From NCBI GenBank assembly GCA_022827165.1, contig JAJDTN010000358.1, positions 1 to 14,110 on the forward strand: 14,110 nucleotides of DNA. Direction: 5' to 3'. The notes beneath the pieces are model-generated. The model was not told where the DNA came from. It searched no databases and saw only the letters and a program-made list of their open reading frames with translations. The position numbers and the translations under genes were made by a program. Numbering within the stretch: the stretch's first letter is position 1; each line of letters begins with the position of its first letter. Below are positions 1 through 6,595 of this stretch, piece by piece. The DNA comes from Candidatus Latescibacterota bacterium. GTDB taxonomy: Bacteria; Latescibacterota; UBA2968; UBA8231.

Positions 1-279
1 GATGGCCGGGCACAAACCGCGTACTTGATCGAGAGCTACGCCGGTGGGATTGGAATCGCCCGCAAGGTATGCGAGCGGTGGCGGGAGATACTTGAGACGG
101 GTATAGGAATGGCCGAATCATGCCAATGCCGGAGGGGGTGCCCCAACTGCATTGTACCACCGAGGTCGAAGGAAGATCTTGACAAGCGTCGGGGAATGGC
201 CCTGGCCAGACGCATCTTGTCTGACACCGGCCTTCCCCCCAGCGCGGAATTCCGTAACGGGCTCTGGGAGTCCGTCTAG
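1..279 (+). CDS. C-terminal fragment of a DUF1998-type DEAD/DEAH-box helicase (partial at 5' end)
   Basis: The reading frame is open from base 1 and ends with TAG at 277-279, so only about the last 92 residues of a longer protein are present. The fragment reads as the end of a DUF1998 domain. A glycine-rich segment SYAGGIGIARK is followed by a helix, then by the cysteine cluster CQCRRGCPNC, which matches the CxCxxGCPxC zinc-binding signature of the MrfA/Hrq1-like helicase family. That family couples an SF2 DEAD/DEAH helicase core to this C-terminal zinc module and is linked to DNA repair; the helicase core would lie upstream of the window. The TTG at position 25 is in frame but is not a believable start, because conserved sequence continues before it. 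The next gene begins 55 bases after the stop. I am fairly sure of the family from the cysteine motif and its context. The exact role is not known. Confidence 0.75.
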   Translation, partial: DGRAQTAYLIESYAGGIGIARKVCERWREILETGIGMAESCQCRRGCPNCIVPPRSKEDLDKRRGMALARRILSDTGLPPSAEFRNGLWESV

Positions 280-334
280 TACCCACCCCTTCACCCGCCC
301 ACCAGGGAGCCCAACCGAATCCAGGAGCGAGATC

Positions 335-1273
335 ATGGCACCCAGCGTCGCCGAGCGCCTGCGCGGACCCGTCGTCCCGCTGAACGTCTGCTTCACCGCC
401 GCCGGCGAGGTCGACCTGCCGGCCATGGGCCGCTACGCCGACTGGTTGTGCGCCCGGGGGGTGCCGGTGCTCCTGCTCACCTACGGCAGCAGCGAGTACG
501 CCTGGCTCTCCGACGACGACATCTACCGGCTCACGGCGGTGATCGCCGAGAGCGTCGCCGGGCGCGCCTGCTTCGTCACCTCCTCCGCCTTCTGGCCGGC
601 CAAGGTCTGCGCCCCCTTCCTGCGCCACGCCCAGGAGGTCGGCGCCGACGCGGTGAAGGTGCAGATCAACCCGTGGGGCCTGTCCGGCGCCGGGGACCGC
701 AAGGCGGAGCTGCTGCGCGCCTACTTCGACGAGGCCGGTGCGGGCTCGACGATCCCCCTGCTCCTGTGGCTCAACAGCGGCGGCGGGCCGTCGCTGCCGG
801 TGGAGCTGGTGGCCGAGATGGCCGGGCGGGAGCGCGTCGTGGGCCTGAAGAACGACGACCACCCCTTCTACGACTACTACGACCTGTGCCGGGCCACGAA
901 GGAGGAGGAGTTCGCCGTCCTCAGCGGCGGCCAGATGCGCAACTTCGTCCTCGGCCACCAACTGGGCTCCGCCGGGTACCTGTGCACCGCCGCCCCCTTC
1001 CGGCCCGACGTGGCCCTGGCCTTCCACGACACCCTCACGAGAGGCGACTACGACGGCGCCTGGCGGGCGGTGGCCCGCTGGGAGGACCGCTGGCTGGCGG
1101 CGGCCGTGGAGATCGGCTGGCTGCGGGCGATCAAGACCGCCCTGTTCCTGCACGGCCTGCAGCCCTCGGACCGCCTCGGCGGCACCTGGGCCGAGGCCAC
1201 CCCCGAGGAGCGGGAGGCGGTGGGGCGGGTCCTGGCGGAGGTCTTCGGACCGATCGAGAGGGTGGAGTTGTGA
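335..1273 (+). CDS. DapA/N-acetylneuraminate lyase superfamily aldolase-like protein
   Basis: The product has 312 aa, the usual length for the dihydrodipicolinate synthase / NAL family of class I aldolases, which form TIM barrels and bind a 2-oxo acid substrate through a lysine Schiff base. ATG 335 is chosen because the AGGAGCG at 324-330 is a good ribosome binding site and the family N-terminus (RGPVVPLNVCFTAAGEVDL) starts there. The frame is open further upstream, but that part is not family-like. The probable Schiff-base lysine is K172 in VVGLKNDD. Two family motifs are altered. The GTTGE substrate loop reads YGSSE at residues 50-54, and the catalytic tyrosine of the YNxP strand is replaced by W145 in LLLWLNSGGG. 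The gene is therefore unlikely to be the true lysine-pathway DapA; another 2-oxo acid lyase or dehydratase is possible. It stands alone between the helicase end and a minus-strand hicB. Confidence 0.8.
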   Translation: MAPSVAERLRGPVVPLNVCFTAAGEVDLPAMGRYADWLCARGVPVLLLTYGSSEYAWLSDDDIYRLTAVIAESVAGRACFVTSSAFWPAKVCAPFLRHAQEVGADAVKVQINPWGLSGAGDRKAELLRAYFDEAGAGSTIPLLLWLNSGGGPSLPVELVAEMAGRERVVGLKNDDHPFYDYYDLCRATKEEEFAVLSGGQMRNFVLGHQLGSAGYLCTAAPFRPDVALAFHDTLTRGDYDGAWRAVARWEDRWLAAAVEIGWLRAIKTALFLHGLQPSDRLGGTWAEATPEEREAVGRVLAEVFGPIERVEL

Positions 1274-1333
1274 GCGCCTGGCGGCCGCGACTATCGGACC
1301 CCGACCTCGGGCACCGACAGGCCGCGGCAGACT

Positions 1334-1504
1334 TCAGTTGGGCGCGGACCGACGGTCTTCGAGGATGAGCGAAATGGCCTCGGCCAGGTTCGCGCGCACT
1401 TCGTCCCTGGTTCGGCCTTGACCGTTGGCCCCGGGGATCTCCGGGCACCAGGCGATGAACCAGTCCCCGTCCTCTTCGATGATCGCCGTGAACTCATTCT
1501 TCAT
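1334..1504 (-). CDS. hicB: HicB-family antitoxin-like small protein (orphan)
   Basis: This is a 56-aa ORF from ATG (1504-1502) to TGA (1336-1334). The sequence begins MKNEFTAIIEEDGDWFIAWC and continues with PEIPGANGQGRTRDEVRANL and an AISLILEDRR helix. This is the compact ββαβ HicB/UPF0150 fold of type II antitoxins, which usually neutralise the HicA mRNA interferase. No HicA (a ~60-80 aa double-stranded-RNA-binding-like protein with a GSH motif) is readable on either side. The protein stops soon after the fold core and lacks the C-terminal extension many HicB proteins have. Its start overlaps the stop of an in-frame upstream stretch as ATGA. That stretch (minus strand, TTG 1569 to TGA 1501; ends PPQPREAAP) is only 22 aa from its only start and may be a remnant of a coupled partner. 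The gene is divergent from the sigma factor gene. The fold is confident; a role in toxin neutralisation is inference. Confidence 0.8.
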   Translation of the reverse strand: MKNEFTAIIEEDGDWFIAWCPEIPGANGQGRTRDEVRANLAEAISLILEDRRSAPN

Positions 1505-1557
1505 GGTGCAGCCTCGCGGGGTTGAGGAGGATCCGCTCCGAATAACGCCACGAGGTC

Positions 1558-1570
1558 CTTGTCCGACAAG
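1558..1570. promoter_or_regulatory. Perfect 6+1+6 inverted repeat between hicB and the sigma factor gene
   Basis: The bases CTTGTC-C-GACAAG form a perfect palindrome with a single central base, in the 123-bp divergent intergenic stretch. It lies 53 bases from the hicB start and 57 bases from the sigma factor start. Its size and position fit a dimeric regulator's operator for either or both divergent units. HicB and many other antitoxins bind inverted repeats in their own promoters, but this HicB shows no obvious DNA-binding extension. I see no convincing -35/-10 pair around it, so the promoter itself is not placed. Confidence 0.3.
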
Positions 1571-1627
1571 ATCCCAACGCCAAGCCTTCGTCGTCCGTCA
1601 TAGAGGGTGTGAGAGCAGACGCCCCGG

Positions 1628-2098
1628 ATGACGATCGACGGCCTCTACGAGGAGCACGAGGAGAGCCTGCAGCGGCAGGCGTTGCGCCTGACGCGGGACT
1701 CCGGCGCCGCCGAGGACCTGGTGCAGGAGACCTTCGTCCGCGCCCTGGGCCACCGGCTGCTGCTGGCGCAGCTGAACCGGCACCAGCGGCTCGCCTGGCT
1801 GCGGCGGACCCTGAAGCGGCTGTTCCTCGACCGGCGGGCGGAGCGGCAGCGGCAGGCCGCCCTGCTGGAGGTCTACGGGCGCGAGGTCCCCGCGGCGGTC
1901 GAGCCCGAGGAGGACGACGGCTTCGATCCCTTCGACCTGGCGCCGCCCGAGGACCGCGAGTTGCTGGAGATGCGCTACCGGCAGGGCCTCTCCAGCGTCG
2001 AGATCGCGGCCGAGCTGGACCTGCCTCCCGGCACCGTCCGCTGGCGTCTGCACCGGGCGGTCCGCCGCATGCGGGCCCACAAGCACCGCTTCCTCTGA
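1628..2098 (+). CDS. ECF-type RNA polymerase sigma factor (sigma-70 family)
   Basis: This 156-aa protein has the two-domain plan of extracytoplasmic-function sigma factors and no region 1 or 3. Region 2 covers about residues 6-72 and includes the AAEDLVQETFVRAL core helix that contacts the polymerase clamp. An acidic linker (EPEEDDGFDPFD, about 92-103) leads to region 4 at about 105-150. There PPEDRELLEMRYRQG and the helix-turn-helix SSVEIAAELDLPPGTVRWRL match the -35 recognition domain. The start is ATG 1628; the upstream sequence (GTGAGAGCAGACGCCCCGG) has no strong ribosome binding site. The gene opens a three-gene operon. The next start is 28 bases after its stop, and no membrane anti-sigma factor is encoded beside it, which is unusual for ECF systems. 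The downstream repeat protein may be its partner or its target, but this is inference. The family assignment is secure; the ECF subgroup cannot be told. Confidence 0.9.
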   Translation: MTIDGLYEEHEESLQRQALRLTRDSGAAEDLVQETFVRALGHRLLLAQLNRHQRLAWLRRTLKRLFLDRRAERQRQAALLEVYGREVPAAVEPEEDDGFDPFDLAPPEDRELLEMRYRQGLSSVEIAAELDLPPGTVRWRLHRAVRRMRAHKHRFL

Positions 2099-2113
2099 GG
2101 CGGGACGAGACCA

Positions 2114-2119
2114 AGGAGA
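2114..2119 (+). promoter_or_regulatory. Strong Shine-Dalgarno site for the repeat-protein gene
   Basis: AGGAGA lies 7 bases before the ATG at 2127, within CAAGGAGAAGAGACC. It is much stronger than the site in front of the sigma factor gene, so the second gene of the operon is probably translated at a higher level than the sigma factor. Confidence 0.6.
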
Positions 2120-2126
2120 AGAGACC

Positions 2127-3380
2127 ATGAGTTCCGAACAGCCCCCGGCGGGCAAGGCCCTCGGCAACGTCGGCATCCTCGACATTCGCGAGGCGACGGA
2201 AGAGGCCCTCGACGGGATCGGCACCATCGGCAACGTGGGAATGATCCTCCACTCGCCGGCGACGGCCGGGTGGATCTCCAGGCTGAACGCGGGGAATGTC
2301 GGCTCCACCGTGCAGGTACCCATCGGCGCATCCGTGCTGACGGGTACCGAGACCTGGGGCCGGAGCTCCATGGAGGGTGAGGAGCCTCTCCACATGGTGG
2401 TTGTCGGCGCGCTCCTCCTGGACCCGAATGTCCCCCGCGAGGCGCTGGAAGAGAGGCTGCACAGCCTGACCGTCGTCGGCGAGGTCAGCGGCCCGGACCA
2501 TCTGGCCGGCGTCCTGCGGTCCAAGGCGCGCGAGGTCACGGGCCAGCTGAGCGCCTATCCCTGGGTGGAAGGGGGCCGCTTCTTCGCGGAGGAGGTCACC
2601 CTGGACGATCCCTTCCTCGAGGCATTGGAGGACGGCTCCCACGTCGTCGCCATCGACGACATCAGCGCTCCCGAGGTGCTGGACGACGAGCTGCTGGGGC
2701 GCAAGGTGGTGTCCCTCTACATCGGCGGCCGGCTCCACTGCCGCGAGGAGAGCCTGGCGGCGCTGCGCTCGCGGCTGCACGACCGCAGCCCGTCGCCGAA
2801 GACCACCATCGTCCCCGCCGGCTTCGAGCCCGTGGACGGTCGGCTGCGCTTGGACCAGGCGGCCCTGAGGTCGCTGCCGGGACGGCGGCTCTACTGCACC
2901 GGGCTGGTGGAGATCGCTCCCGAGGTCGAGGCCGCCCCCCTGGAGGATGCGCTGGACGCGCTTCGGACCACGCGGCTGCTCATCGCCCCGGCCCACCTCG
3001 AGGGATCGCTGGCCGCCCGCTGCGACCTGCTGCAGACCAGGGCCGTGTTCTACGAAGGGGAGCTGTGGCACATCGAGGACAAGGCCGAGCTGCTCCCGTC
3101 CCGCTTCGAGTGGCTGGACGGCAAGGCGACGCTGCTGGTGCGCGGTGATCTGCGGATCGCCGCCGACATCGACCCCCAGATCCTGGCCGACCGGCTGCAC
3201 AAGGTCCACAACCTCGGCCGGATCGTCTGCACACCGGAGCAGATCGGCGCCGTGCAGGCGCGCCTGGGCCTGGACGAGGGGCAGCTGAAGGCCAGGGCCG
3301 CCGCCGACCGGGGGAAGGGAGGCCCGGAGGGCAGGGGCGGGAAGGACGGAATCCACAACGTCGGCTATCTTCGACTGTGA
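2127..3380 (+). CDS. Repeat protein of unknown function linked to an ECF sigma factor
   Basis: I do not recognise a characterised family for this 417-aa protein. It has no signal peptide, no membrane segment and no enzyme motif. It is made of about five imperfect repeats of 41-45 residues, at roughly 13-53, 91-130, 173-217, 256-300 and 337-380. Each has a glycine-centred β-strand (NVGILDI, VVGALLL, CTGLVEI, VRGDLRI), an acidic/proline linker, a short amphipathic helix, a second strand (GNVGMILHS, HNLGRIVCT) and a closing helix ending in L (e.g. EQIGAVQARL). The N-terminal NVG motif returns at the extreme C-terminus (IHNVGYLRL) after a low-complexity glycine/lysine linker at about 388-408. The pattern recalls leucine-rich-repeat or β-solenoid proteins. 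The start ATG 2127 has a strong AGGAGA site. Its stop overlaps the GTG of the next gene (GTGA), implying translational coupling. Context suggests a sigma-regulated cytoplasmic scaffold or sensor, as inference only. Confidence 0.8.
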   Translation: MSSEQPPAGKALGNVGILDIREATEEALDGIGTIGNVGMILHSPATAGWISRLNAGNVGSTVQVPIGASVLTGTETWGRSSMEGEEPLHMVVVGALLLDPNVPREALEERLHSLTVVGEVSGPDHLAGVLRSKAREVTGQLSAYPWVEGGRFFAEEVTLDDPFLEALEDGSHVVAIDDISAPEVLDDELLGRKVVSLYIGGRLHCREESLAALRSRLHDRSPSPKTTIVPAGFEPVDGRLRLDQAALRSLPGRRLYCTGLVEIAPEVEAAPLEDALDALRTTRLLIAPAHLEGSLAARCDLLQTRAVFYEGELWHIEDKAELLPSRFEWLDGKATLLVRGDLRIAADIDPQILADRLHKVHNLGRIVCTPEQIGAVQARLGLDEGQLKARAAADRGKGGPEGRGGKDGIHNVGYLRL

Positions 3381-4276
3381 GCCCCATGACCAACTGGCAC
3401 GAAGCCCTCACTCTCGACTCCGAACGCCGGATCACCGGCGGCAGCCCGGACCAGCTCGCCGACGCGGTGAGGGCCGGCGCCGACCTGCGCATCCTCACCG
3501 AGTTCCGCCACGACGAGCACATCGACGTCGACTCGGACTGCTCCGACCTCGTGCGCGAGGCCGCCGAGTTCGCCGTCACCCATCTCGTGGACGACCGCTG
3601 GTGCGCCGGCATCATGAGCCTGCGCCAGCCGGTGGACCTGCCCGAGGGCTTTGGGCCGCGGCCGTCCATGTCATACTTCCTCTACAACCAGGACGGCACG
3701 CAGGCGATCGCGCGGCTCCATCTCGACGGGCAGGCCGCCGCGGCGCCGGGTCCCTCCTCCCCCGAGGGGCCGGAGATGCCGAAGTATCACGCCGCCGATT
3801 TCTGGGACGGCGGCACCAACGCCCCGAGCCACAACTTCGTGTACGACTTCGACTCCTTCCGCTACTGCGTGAACGACCGCTGGAAGGAGGTGCTCGCCCA
3901 CGACGCCGATGGGGCGGTGCGTTCGGGGTCGCTGGCAGCCCTCGGCCAGGCCTTCGCCGCCGGCTGCGCCGTCAAGGTCGGCGTCGCGGGTCTGTGCGCC
4001 GACCTGCCCTCGGACGGGCTCGGCCACGAGCTGTTCGTGCAGACAGGATCGGGGTACCACTACACCGAGGGAGGCCTGTTCATCGCCGGCTCCCACCCCG
4101 TGATCCGCGTCGCCCCGGCGGTCCCCATGGTCTACCGCAGCGGCAACTGGGACTCGGGGTGGCTGGTGCTGCGCACCGACGGCGTCGTCGTCTACCGCCG
4201 CTGCGATCCCTACACCCTCGGCTTCGAGGACCGCCGCTACCGCTGCCCCGTCCGCTGGTTCGTCAGCCGGAGCTGA
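3377..4276 (+). CDS. Conserved-looking hypothetical protein, third gene of the sigma factor operon
   Basis: The product has 299 aa from GTG 3377, which overlaps the previous stop as GTGA, or 296 aa from ATG 3386. Neither has a clear ribosome binding site, so coupling to the upstream gene is likely and the choice of start is open. It is soluble, acidic and rich in aromatic residues, with no signal peptide or membrane span. A motif near the N-terminus (GGSPDQLADAVRAGADLRI, about 21-39) resembles a second segment (SGSLAALGQAFAAGCAVKV, about 183-201), suggesting an internal duplication. Distinctive blocks are FGPRPSMSYFLYNQDGTQAI, NFVYDFDSFRYCVNDRW and YRSGNWDSGWLVLRTDG. I cannot name a family or a catalytic site. 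Gene order argues that it works with the repeat protein. It is followed seven bases after the stop by a GC hairpin. Confidence 0.75.
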   Translation: MSPMTNWHEALTLDSERRITGGSPDQLADAVRAGADLRILTEFRHDEHIDVDSDCSDLVREAAEFAVTHLVDDRWCAGIMSLRQPVDLPEGFGPRPSMSYFLYNQDGTQAIARLHLDGQAAAAPGPSSPEGPEMPKYHAADFWDGGTNAPSHNFVYDFDSFRYCVNDRWKEVLAHDADGAVRSGSLAALGQAFAAGCAVKVGVAGLCADLPSDGLGHELFVQTGSGYHYTEGGLFIAGSHPVIRVAPAVPMVYRSGNWDSGWLVLRTDGVVVYRRCDPYTLGFEDRRYRCPVRWFVSRS

Positions 4277-4282
4277 GTTCTC

Positions 4283-4302
4283 GGGCGCGGCCCCGTGCGC
4301 CC
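4283..4302 (+). terminator. GC-rich hairpin just after the sigma factor operon
   Basis: GGGCGC at 4283-4288 pairs perfectly with GCGCCC at 4297-4302 across an 8-base loop, seven bases after the TGA of the last operon gene. There is no U-tract after it, so it is not a textbook intrinsic terminator. It may still end transcription or protect the 3' end in this GC-rich genome. Confidence 0.35.
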
Positions 4303-4314
4303 AGGCCCTGCATC

Positions 4315-4455
4315 TGCGGCCCGTGGCAACCTGGCTCCCGCGCCGCGCTCCTGCGGCCTGAAGCACACACCCGCCGGCGTGTGCGCGGGTGCCGCCTGTA
4401 GCCTGAGGCACACAGCCCCACGCCGCATCTGTAGCCCAGGGCACATACCCGCCGC
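4315..4455. repeat. Four degenerate copies of a short GC-rich intergenic repeat
   Basis: Four related units start at about 4315, 4352, 4397 and 4430 (spacing 37, 45 and 33 bases). The core is TGYRGCCYGARGCACA followed by a CCCGCC-like tail. The third and fourth copies agree best (TGTAGCCTGAGGCACA and TGTAGCCCAGGGCACA), the second reads TGCGGCCTGAAGCACA, and the first is the most diverged. The second copy also contains a stem of GCACAC with GTGTGC across a 10-base loop (4362-4383). The stretch 4277-4517 holds no credible gene. Its minus-strand translation is also repetitive but runs antisense into two real genes. Function unknown; it could be a dispersed intergenic element or a regulatory RNA leader of the downstream comM-like gene. 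Confidence 0.5.
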
Positions 4456-4517
4456 GGGGCCGCGCCGGATCTCTCCCCGGATCGCCCCGGGCACGGGGCT
4501 TGCAGTCCTCCGCCCCC

Positions 4518-6059
4518 GTGACCGCCACCGTCCTCTCCGCCGCCACCGTCGGCGTCGACGCCCGCCTCGTCCACGTCGAGGTCGACACCGACCGCAAGCT
4601 GCCCTCCTTCACCCTCGTGGGGCTGCCGGACTCGGCCGTGCGCGAGAGCCGCGAGCGGGTCATGGCGGCGGTGCGCAACGCCGGGTTCCAGTGGCCGCGG
4701 CGGCGGGTCACGGTGAACCTGGCGCCGGCGGACCTGCGCAAGGAGGGGTCCGCTTTCGACCTGGCCATCGCCGCCGGCGTCCTGGTCGCCTCCGAGCAGG
4801 TGAAGGCCGATACCCTGGAGGACTTCGCCCTCCTCGGCGAGTTGTCCCTCGACGGCTCGGTGCGCCCCGTGCGGGGGCTGCTGTCGATGGCCACGGGCCT
4901 CGGGGAGCGCGGCGTCTACGCCGCCATCGTCCCGCGGGCGAACGCGCGCGAGGCGGCGATGGCCGACGGGCCGGTGATCTTCCCGGTGCGCAGCCTCTCC
5001 GAGGCGGTGGAGGTCCTGGAGGGCAGCGTCCGCATCCGGCCGTGCGTGGTCGACGCCGGGGCCGCCCTGCGGCAGGAGGAGGCCCACGAAGAGCACGACT
5101 TCGCCGACGTGCGCGGCCAGGAGCACGCCAAGCGGGCCCTCGAAGTCGCCGCCGCCGGGGGCCACAACGCCGTCCTCATCGGACCGCCGGGAGCCGGCAA
5201 GACGATGCTCGCCCGGCGCATGCCCTCGATCCTGTCGGCGCCGACGGTGCAGGAGGCCCTGGCCGTGACCCGCATCCACTCGGTGGCCGGGGTGCTGGCG
5301 CCGGGCCAGGCCCTGGTGACGCGCCGGCCCTTCCGCGCGCCCCATCACACCATCAGCGACGCCGGCCTCATCGGCGGCGGACCTTCCCCGCGCCCGGGGG
5401 AGGTCTCCCTCTCCCACCACGGGGTGCTCTTCCTCGACGAGCTGCCGGAGTTCCAGCGGCGGGCGGTTGAGGCGCTGCGTCAGCCCATGGAGGAGTGCCG
5501 GGTCACCATCGGCCGCGCCGCCGCCACCCTGACCTTCCCGGCGCGGTTCATGCTGGTGGCCTCCATGAACCCCTGCCCCTGCGGCTACCTCGGCCACCCG
5601 CGCCAGGACTGCCTGTGTCCGCCCCGCGCCGTGGAGCGCTACCGCACGCGGCTGTCGGGACCGCTGCTCGACCGCATCGACCTGCACGTGGAGGTGCCCG
5701 CCGTCGGCTTCGACGACCTCGCCGATGGGTCGCCGGGCGAACCTTCCGCCGAGGTGCGGAGCCGGGTCGAGGCGGCCCGGCAGGTGCAGCAGGAGCGCTT
5801 CGGCGGGGAGAGCGGCGTGTTCTGCAACGCCCACATGGACGCCCGCCACGTGCGCCGCTACTGTCGGCCCCTGCCAAAGGAGGCGGCGGGGCTCCTGCGC
5901 GCCGCCCTGGAACGCCTCGGCCTGTCGGCCCGCGCCCACGACCGCATCCTCAAGGTGGCGCGGACCATCGCCGACCTGGCCGGCGCCGAGGGGATCGAGG
6001 CCGCCCACGTGGCCGAGGCGGTGCAGTACCGGGGGCTGGACCGGCCGGTGCCGGCCTGA
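4518..6059 (+). CDS. comM: YifB/ComM family Mg-chelatase-like AAA+ ATPase
   Basis: This 513-aa protein has the full ComM/YifB layout. ComM acts as a hexameric helicase that promotes branch migration during natural transformation in some bacteria; the role in other lineages is less clear. The N-terminal Lon-protease-like ChlI domain covers about 1-165 (GLPDSAVRESRERV, VNLAPADLRKEGSAFDL). The Mg-chelatase AAA+ core follows with Walker A GPPGAGKT at 222-229 and Walker B VLFLDEL at 303-309. A cysteine-rich insert follows (NPCPCGYLGHP, then CLCPP). The C-terminal Mg-chelatase helical domain ends near the stop (ILKVARTIADLAGAEGIEAAH). GTG 4518 aligns with the usual family N-terminus. TTG 4500 is in frame and would add six residues; neither has a clear ribosome binding site. 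The gene is single, with a repeat-containing intergenic stretch in front. Confidence 0.93.
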   Translation: MTATVLSAATVGVDARLVHVEVDTDRKLPSFTLVGLPDSAVRESRERVMAAVRNAGFQWPRRRVTVNLAPADLRKEGSAFDLAIAAGVLVASEQVKADTLEDFALLGELSLDGSVRPVRGLLSMATGLGERGVYAAIVPRANAREAAMADGPVIFPVRSLSEAVEVLEGSVRIRPCVVDAGAALRQEEAHEEHDFADVRGQEHAKRALEVAAAGGHNAVLIGPPGAGKTMLARRMPSILSAPTVQEALAVTRIHSVAGVLAPGQALVTRRPFRAPHHTISDAGLIGGGPSPRPGEVSLSHHGVLFLDELPEFQRRAVEALRQPMEECRVTIGRAAATLTFPARFMLVASMNPCPCGYLGHPRQDCLCPPRAVERYRTRLSGPLLDRIDLHVEVPAVGFDDLADGSPGEPSAEVRSRVEAARQVQQERFGGESGVFCNAHMDARHVRRYCRPLPKEAAGLLRAALERLGLSARAHDRILKVARTIADLAGAEGIEAAHVAEAVQYRGLDRPVPA

Positions 6060-6135
6060 GCGATCCGCCGCCCGTCATGGATGGCAGGGCCCTCACCAGG
6101 CCGTATATTCGGCAACACATGGGAAAGGCATACTC

Positions 6136-6561
6136 GTGAAATCAGGAACATCCCCTGCTTCCGGCGAAGCTCGGGGTCCCGAGCGCGCGCACTGGTCTCC
6201 GCAAGAGACCGAACTGCGCCTTGAGCGCCTCCAGGAAGACACCGAGAGAATCCGATCCCAGATAGACAGGGTGGCAGGTTTCTTCGAAGGTCCGAATGGT
6301 GTATGGGTCAGGCTCCAGGGCATCGAGGAGGCTCAGAAGGACATAGGACAGCTCAGGAAGGACATGAGAGAGCTCAAGGATGAAGTGGGTAGACTGAACA
6401 GCACCCGCAACAAGGTCATCGGAGGATGCGTGGCCGTGTCCGCCACGACCGCCTTGCTGATCGCCATTCTGCGGCTGGTTCCCGCCGATCCTCCCGTGAT
6501 CCAGAACATCCTGCCGCCCGAGGCTGCGGCGCCATCGGCACCGCCCAAGTCCACCTCCTAG
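6136..6561 (+). CDS. Small coiled-coil protein with one C-terminal membrane span
   Basis: The 141-aa product starts at GTG 6136, preceded by GGAAAGG at 6122-6128. The first ~20 residues are polar. A heptad-rich coiled coil follows (about 22-46 and 61-90, with ELRLERLQEDTERIRSQI and QLRKDMRELKDEVGRL), broken by an FFEGPNGVW segment. One hydrophobic helix spans about 94-115 (VIGGCVAVSATTALLIAIL). The tail is proline/alanine-rich and probably lies outside the inner membrane, though orientation is inferred. The plan resembles phage-type XhlA/hemolysin accessory proteins and other small tethering proteins, but I cannot assign a family. Codons are visibly less GC-biased than in the neighbours (AGA, AGG, ATA, TCA, GAA in number), which may mean recent acquisition. 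It lies 76 bases after comM and 34 bases before the isomerase gene. Confidence 0.75.
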   Translation: MKSGTSPASGEARGPERAHWSPQETELRLERLQEDTERIRSQIDRVAGFFEGPNGVWVRLQGIEEAQKDIGQLRKDMRELKDEVGRLNSTRNKVIGGCVAVSATTALLIAILRLVPADPPVIQNILPPEAAAPSAPPKSTS

Positions 6562-6595
6562 CCAGGTCGAGGCCCGCCCCGGCGCCACCTGGACG

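Noticed and set aside
1501..1569. 22-aa frame upstream of and overlapping hicB on the minus strand
   Set aside because: It has only a TTG start, is very short and has no recognisable family. Kept as a possible remnant in a finding, not as a gene.
1494..3356. Long 620-codon open frame on the minus strand opposite the sigma factor and repeat-protein genes
   Set aside because: Its translation is low-complexity and arginine/proline-rich. The plus-strand frames show a clear sigma factor fold and a repeated protein with good ribosome binding sites, so this is a GC-rich shadow frame.
4352..4455. Repeat units considered as a CRISPR array
   Set aside because: Units are degenerate and irregularly spaced (33-45 bases), with no distinct spacers and no cas genes nearby.
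4263..6008. Long minus-strand frame opposite the comM-like gene and the intergenic repeats
   Set aside because: It is antisense to a certain AAA+ ATPase, with glycine/alanine/arginine-rich shadow composition. Only the repeat part looks patterned, and that comes from the DNA repeats.
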